From: an uncultured Clostridia bacterium | GTDB taxonomy: Bacteria; Bacillota; Clostridia; Christensenellales; UBA1242 | Direction: 5' to 3' | Assembly: GCA_947366645.1 (NCBI GenBank) | Contig: CANBAX010000027.1 | Location: 1-9,783 of the forward strand | DNA length: 9,783 bases | Shown: positions 6,933 through 9,783 of the stretch, piece by piece | How the letters are laid out: every line of letters begins with the position of its first letter | Position numbering within the stretch: position 1 is the first letter of the stretch | Made by a program: the position numbers and the translations under genes | The notes under the pieces: generated by a model | Told to the model about the DNA's origin: nothing | Database searches by the model: none | The model's input: the letters and a program-made list of their open reading frames with translations, nothing else

Positions 6933-8357
6933 TTAATATTGTATTCCCCAGTAAAGCATATGTTTCGCTTTCCTGCCGCAAACCACGCAAGTATCAGATA
7001 AATGCTCTTCCTCAAATGGAATACATCTTGATTTCATACCGCGAAGCTCTTTCATTTTGAGTTCACATGCCTCATCACCACACCACATCGCTTTGATAAA
7101 ACCTGGGTGAGCATTTATTGTTTCTCTTGCCTCATCAAAAGTCTTACATACATAAGTTTTGCTTTCATTTCGCTTTTTAGCGGTTTCAAACATATTTTTT
7201 TGTATTTCTTCAAGTAGGTTAGCTATAAATTTAACTGCTTCATCTATCCCCACCGTCATCTTTTCATGGGTGTCGCGTCTTGCTAAGGTTGCCTTACCCT
7301 CCGCCAAATCCCTTGGCCCAAGTTCTAGACGAACAGGTACACCTCGCATTTCATGCTCGGCAAATTTATAACCCGCACTCTTATCACTGCTATCTATTTC
7401 AACTCGCATTCCCGCCTTTTTCAATTCTTCTTTTAAGGCTTTGGCTTTTAAAAGAACATCTTCAGTATTTTTAATAGTCACAATTACTACCTGTGTTGGT
7501 GCAATTTTTGGTGGAAGCACAAGTCCATTGTCATCACCATGAACCATGATAAGCCCACCTATCATTCTTGTTGATGCACCCCATGAGGTTTGATAAACAT
7601 ATTCAAGTTCGTTATTCCTTCCAGAAAATTTTACATCAAACGGTTTTGAAAATTTTTGACCAAAATAGTGACTTGTTGCACTTTGAAGTGAAACACCATC
7701 ATACATTAGTGCTTCGGCTGTCAAAGTATATTCTGCACCAGCAAATTTCTCCTTTTCAGTCTTTCTACCCGTAATTACTGGTATTGCCATATAATTTTCA
7801 AACAAATCCTTATATATATTCAGCATTCTCATGGTTTCTTCTTCCGCCTCTTGTGCGGTTTCATGTGCGGTATGCCCCTCCTGCCACAAAAATTCACGAG
7901 TGCGTAAAAATGGCCTTGTAGTCTTCTCCCATCTCACAACACTGCACCACTGATTACAAAGCTTTGGCAAATCCCTATATGAATTTATTGTCTTTGCATA
8001 ATATTCACAAAATAGCGTTTCAGAGGTTGGACGCACGCATAGTCTTTCCTCAAGTGGATTATTTCCCCCATGTGTTACCCATGCCACCTCTGGAGCAAAT
8101 CCTTCTACATGCTCCCCTTCCTTCTTTAATAAACTTTCAGGTATAAACATAGGCATATATAAATTTTGATGCCCTGTTTCTTTAAATTTTTCGTCTAGTA
8201 CCTTTTGTATATTTTCCCATATTGCATATACATATGGCTCAAAAACAACACAGCCTTTAACCCCTGAATAGGTGGCAAGGTGTGCCTGTTTAACAATATC
8301 TGTATACCATTTTGCAAAGTCTACATCTCGAGATGTGATTTTTTCATTCTTTATCAT
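6933..8357 (-). CDS. proS: Prolyl-tRNA synthetase, type 3 (archaeal/eukaryote-like)
   Basis: This enzyme charges tRNA-Pro with proline in the cytoplasm. The 474-aa length fits the short type 3 form, which lacks the bacterial insertion/editing domain and is common in Clostridia and mycoplasmas. Visible class II synthetase motifs are motif 2 (VVRWEKTTRPFLRTREFLWQ, 140-159, followed by EGHTAH), the RPTSET substrate loop (109-114) and motif 3 with its GASTRMIGGLIMVHGDDNGL stretch (260-279). The anticodon-binding domain spans about 287-390. A C-terminal zinc domain has Cys426, Cys431, Cys457 and Cys460, and the protein ends in Tyr (GIQY), as usual for this type. GGAGA precedes the ATG by eight bases. 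The leader is under 60 bases, so there is no T-box. It appears to be a single-gene transcript. Confidence 0.97.
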   Translation of the reverse strand: MIKNEKITSRDVDFAKWYTDIVKQAHLATYSGVKGCVVFEPYVYAIWENIQKVLDEKFKETGHQNLYMPMFIPESLLKKEGEHVEGFAPEVAWVTHGGNNPLEERLCVRPTSETLFCEYYAKTINSYRDLPKLCNQWCSVVRWEKTTRPFLRTREFLWQEGHTAHETAQEAEEETMRMLNIYKDLFENYMAIPVITGRKTEKEKFAGAEYTLTAEALMYDGVSLQSATSHYFGQKFSKPFDVKFSGRNNELEYVYQTSWGASTRMIGGLIMVHGDDNGLVLPPKIAPTQVVIVTIKNTEDVLLKAKALKEELKKAGMRVEIDSSDKSAGYKFAEHEMRGVPVRLELGPRDLAEGKATLARRDTHEKMTVGIDEAVKFIANLLEEIQKNMFETAKKRNESKTYVCKTFDEARETINAHPGFIKAMWCGDEACELKMKELRGMKSRCIPFEEEHLSDTCVVCGRKAKHMLYWGIQY

Positions 8358-8374
8358 TTTCTTATCTCCAAAGT

Positions 8375-8404
8375 TAAAAAAGTATAACCCCTTTAAGGGG
8401 CTAT
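8375..8404 (-). terminator. Terminator of the lipoprotein gene, nested in the proS promoter
   Basis: On the minus strand, ATAGCCCC (8404-8397) pairs with GGGGTTAT (8391-8384), with one G-U pair, around a TTAAA loop; AC and then six T follow (to 8376). It lies eight bases after the lipoprotein stop. The hairpin occupies the spacer between the proposed -35 and -10 boxes of proS, so the same bases may serve both genes. Confidence 0.7.
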
Positions 8405-8410
8405 TGTCAA
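8381..8410 (-). promoter_or_regulatory. proS promoter with a palindromic spacer
   Basis: On the minus strand a perfect TTGACA (8410-8405) is followed after 18 bases by TATACT (8386-8381), a 5/6 match to TATAAT. Transcription would start near 8374, giving a leader of about 17 bases with GGAGA at 8369-8365. The spacer contains CCCCTTAAAGGGG, a palindrome that could also act as an operator, though terminator duty for the upstream gene explains it well enough. Confidence 0.65.
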
Positions 8411-8411
8411 C

Positions 8412-8816
8412 TTATTGAGCAAGAATAGCAAAAACTATTTTTCCATCTTCTTCATAACACTCAACTGTGAAACCTTCAACTGAAAATGTAGATAACTCTG
8501 CCGCAATATCTTCCACCGGCAAAGCGTCATCTGCGTTTACTTTTATGTAAGCTTTATCAGACAAGATTTCACTTTCATAGTTTTCTGTAAAAACAAAACT
8601 ACCATCAAGGAAATATTTAAGACTTGCAATTACTTCAGTAAAATCTACATCTTCCTTTGGCTCTTCCGGTGTTGGCTCAGTCGGCTCAACTGGCGTTGGG
8701 TCAATAGGCTCGACTATCTCTTCACCATTTGGAATACCACCTTCACCGCAACCAACAAATGTAACGCCGACAAGCATTACAAAGATTACAAAAACTGATA
8801 ATAAAATCTTTTTCAT
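8412..8816 (-). CDS. Small secreted lipoprotein with a Pro/Glu-rich linker
   Basis: This 134-aa protein has no family I can name. The N-terminus is a lipoprotein-type signal: MKK, a hydrophobic stretch (residues 4-21), then FVGC with the lipid-bearing Cys at residue 23. The lipobox is slightly unusual, with Phe at -3. Residues 24-55 are Gly-rich and then Pro/Glu/Thr-rich (EPIDPTPVEPTEPTPEEP), a flexible wall-spanning spacer. Residues 56-134 form a small acidic globular domain with alternating beta-like segments. A strong AGGAGGT lies just before the start. It is followed by its own terminator, and TATAAT at 8841-8836 with a weak TTAGCG 17 bases further up could be its promoter. Confidence 0.8.
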   Translation of the reverse strand: MKKILLSVFVIFVMLVGVTFVGCGEGGIPNGEEIVEPIDPTPVEPTEPTPEEPKEDVDFTEVIASLKYFLDGSFVFTENYESEILSDKAYIKVNADDALPVEDIAAELSTFSVEGFTVECYEEDGKIVFAILAQ

Positions 8817-8835
8817 TTTAACCTCCTCGGCTTAG

Positions 8836-8864
8836 ATTATAAATATTTCGACATAATTCGCTAA
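8836..8864 (-). promoter_or_regulatory. Possible promoter of the lipoprotein gene
   Basis: A perfect TATAAT (8841-8836, minus strand) lies 20 bases before the lipoprotein start codon. The -35 at 17-base spacing is only TTAGCG (3/6), so the promoter may be weak or need an activator. In AT-rich DNA a lone TATAAT is modest evidence. Confidence 0.4.
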
Positions 8865-9040
8865 ATACTTTCTTGTTAAAAAAGGTATATTTGTAACAAT
8901 TTTCGGACTTTTAACGCCACAATAACGTCACTTTGCCGTCAAAATTATCAATTTTATATGATTTTGTATATATTTTACAGTATCAATAAAATCTTAAAAA
9001 ATCACTTGCCAAAAAAATTTAAAAATAAAGTGAAAAATAG
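8865..9040. other. AT-rich intergenic region between divergent units
   Basis: The gap between the lipoprotein gene (minus) and tRNA-Gly (plus), about 270 bases in all, is the longest non-coding stretch in the window. I see no open reading frame with an RBS, no RNA gene and no repeat array. A slightly GC-richer island (about 8900-8942, with AACGCC, AACGTC and GCCGTC) and a spaced TTGTTA/TAACAA pair (8873-8878 and 8894-8899) are the only local structure. Neither is strong enough to assign a role. Confidence 0.5.
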
Positions 9041-9069
9041 TTGATTTTTTCTTTTTCTTTTGTTATATT
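9041..9069 (+). promoter_or_regulatory. tRNA-Gly promoter
   Basis: TTGATT (9041-9046), then 17 bases, then TATATT (9064-9069), with TGT directly before the -10 box (an extended -10). The predicted transcription start is near 9076, about ten bases before the tRNA 5' end, which suits a short leader removed by RNase P. Confidence 0.7.
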
Positions 9070-9086
9070 ATTAAAGCATACTTAGT

Positions 9087-9161
9087 GCGGGAGTGGCTTA
9101 GTGGTATAGCGCAACCTTGCCAAGGTTGAGGTCGCGGGTTCGATCCCCGTCTCCCGCTCCA
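9087..9161 (+). tRNA. tRNA-Gly, anticodon GCC
   Basis: A full cloverleaf with CCA encoded in the DNA. Acceptor GCGGGAG pairs with CTCCCGC, with discriminator T and CCA at 9159-9161. The anticodon stem CAACC/GGTTG holds the loop TTGCCAA with anticodon GCC at 9119-9121, reading GGC and GGT. The T-arm is GCGGG-TTCGATC-CCCGT. The D-arm AGTGGTA is typical, although its fourth pair is a T-T mismatch. It has its own promoter and terminator, so it is expressed alone. Confidence 0.98.
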
Positions 9162-9165
9162 CTTT

Positions 9166-9196
9166 AAAAACAATATGGAAAATATTGTTTTTTTTT
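9166..9196 (+). terminator. Terminator after tRNA-Gly
   Basis: AAAAACAATAT (9166-9176) pairs with ATATTGTTTTT (9182-9192) around a GGAAA loop, and T continues to 9196. The hairpin is AT-rich but perfectly paired and starts five bases after the tRNA CCA. It separates the tRNA from the nucleotidase gene at 9213. Confidence 0.75.
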
Positions 9197-9212
9197 ATTT
9201 ATAGAGGTTAAA

Positions 9213-9566
9213 ATGCGAATTGGAATAGATATTGATGGAGTACTGACAAACTTACAACAATTTTCGGTGGACTATTTCACCAAGTTTTGTTATGATAATA
9301 AAATTGCATATTCTGTGAAGCGAAATAATTTTGATTATGACATCTCAAAGTCTTTTGGACTTGGCAAAAAAGAAGAAGATGCTTTTTGGGGCGAATATCT
9401 TGACTATTACGCAAAGAAAGAAAGGGCTCGTGAATTTGCTTCAGAGGTCATAAAAATTCTTAAAAAACAAGGGCATGAGATTTACATAGTTACTGCAAGG
9501 TGGCTTACAAATAGAGATGACAAACTTGGCAAAAAAAATGAGAAACACTGTAAAAAAATGGCTTAA
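9213..9566 (+). CDS. NT5C-like 5'-nucleotidase (HAD family), 5' part, frameshifted
   Basis: This is a cytoplasmic phosphatase of the HAD superfamily, close to the 5'(3')-deoxyribonucleotidase-like proteins of Clostridia, which dephosphorylate nucleotides. Motif I, DIDGV, is at residues 6-10 with nucleophile Asp6 and Asp8. Motif II, VTAR with Thr94, is at 93-96. The middle (FGLGKKEEDAFWGEYLDYYAK) and EVIKILKKQGHEIYIVTARW are typical of the family. After GKK (residue 108) the frame runs into NEKHCKKMA and stops. This tail does not fit the family, whereas the next frame continues perfectly, so the frame is broken at the A8 run at 9531-9538. The start follows AGAGG at 9203-9207. Family proteins are about 190-200 aa. 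Confidence 0.85.
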   Translation: MRIGIDIDGVLTNLQQFSVDYFTKFCYDNKIAYSVKRNNFDYDISKSFGLGKKEEDAFWGEYLDYYAKKERAREFASEVIKILKKQGHEIYIVTARWLTNRDDKLGKKNEKHCKKMA

Positions 9567-9783
9567 ACGTAATCAAATTTACTATGACAAACTTGTTTTC
9601 TCAAAGGCTTCTAAAGAGAGAAAGTCGCAAGAAATAATAGAACATAAAATTGATATCATGATAGAAGATAGTACTTATAATATAAATGAACTTTCCGCAA
9701 TTATCCCCGTTATCTGCTTTGATGCGCCTTACAACTCTTCTTGCGAAGGAGAAAATATAACAAGGTGTTATAGTTGGTATGAC
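9538..9783 (+). pseudogene. 3' part of the frameshifted nucleotidase, runs off the window
   Basis: In the frame set by ATG at 9538 there are 82 open codons to the window edge: MRNTVKKWLKRNQIYYDKL..., then HKIDIMIEDSTYNINE, then IPVICFDAPYN and RCYSWYD. IDIMIEDS is the HAD acidic motif IV region missing from the upstream part, and VKKWLKRNQIYYDKL is the expected continuation after GKK. With one A removed from the A8 run, the two parts join as ...LGKKMRNTVKKW... into one protein of at least 190 residues, close to full length. There is no separate RBS. It is listed as a fragment because the gene cannot be read through as it stands. Confidence 0.82.

Noticed and set aside
8358..8411. T-box riboswitch before proS
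   Set aside because: The leader is too short for a T-box and lacks the conserved AGGGTGGNACCGCG element; the only hairpin is explained as the upstream gene's terminator.
8873..8899. Inverted repeat TTGTTA...TAACAA as an operator
   Set aside because: Six-base arms 15 bases apart are expected by chance in AT-rich DNA, and it is not placed on a convincing promoter.
1..9783. CRISPR arrays, insertion sequences, phage genes
   Set aside because: I saw no regularly spaced direct repeats, transposase-like translations, terminal inverted repeats or phage structural genes in the window.

Overview
This is an AT-rich window with short intergenic gaps, AGGAGG-type ribosome binding sites, sigma-A-type promoters and T-tailed hairpin terminators. 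It reads as a low-GC Gram-positive chromosome (Bacillota, Clostridia or Bacilli side). A type 3 prolyl-tRNA synthetase, a clostridial-style NT5C-like nucleotidase and a large M60 (enhancin-like) protease fit an uncultured, host-associated (perhaps gut) Bacillota. The gut assignment is inference. The standard code appears to apply: all long genes use TGG for Trp and contain no internal TGA.

Layout. Bases 1-11 match the end of an Illumina adapter, so real sequence starts near base 12. From there to 8816 everything is on the minus strand, in four units read right to left. (1) A small lipoprotein (8816-8412). (2) proS (8357-6933). (3) A four-gene membrane operon: NfeD-like protein, SPFH/slipin protein and two tandem paralogous four-helix membrane proteins (6801-4458). 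(4) A giant membrane-anchored M60 metallopeptidase followed 11 bases later by a sugar nucleotidyltransferase (4343 to the left edge). On the plus strand at the right are tRNA-Gly(GCC) with its promoter and terminator, then a HAD-type 5'-nucleotidase.

Two genes are interrupted by single small lesions. The second four-helix protein has an in-frame TGA at 4647-4649, followed by 62 more in-frame codons that match the end of its paralogue. The nucleotidase is frameshifted at an A8 run (9531-9538), and the rest of the protein, including the HAD motif, continues in the next frame to the window end. Each could be a real mutation or an assembly error.

The NfeD and SPFH proteins are a known membrane partnership. 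The paired membrane proteins with a shared CPxLxFAFMSQPxVT-like motif in the same operon are not a family I recognise and are the best candidate for something undescribed. The M60 protease with glycan-binding-type accessory domains suggests attack on host or mucin glycoproteins at the cell surface. Terminators and promoters are packed tightly: one promoter spacer is itself the terminator hairpin of the preceding gene, and another promoter begins one base after a terminator T-run.
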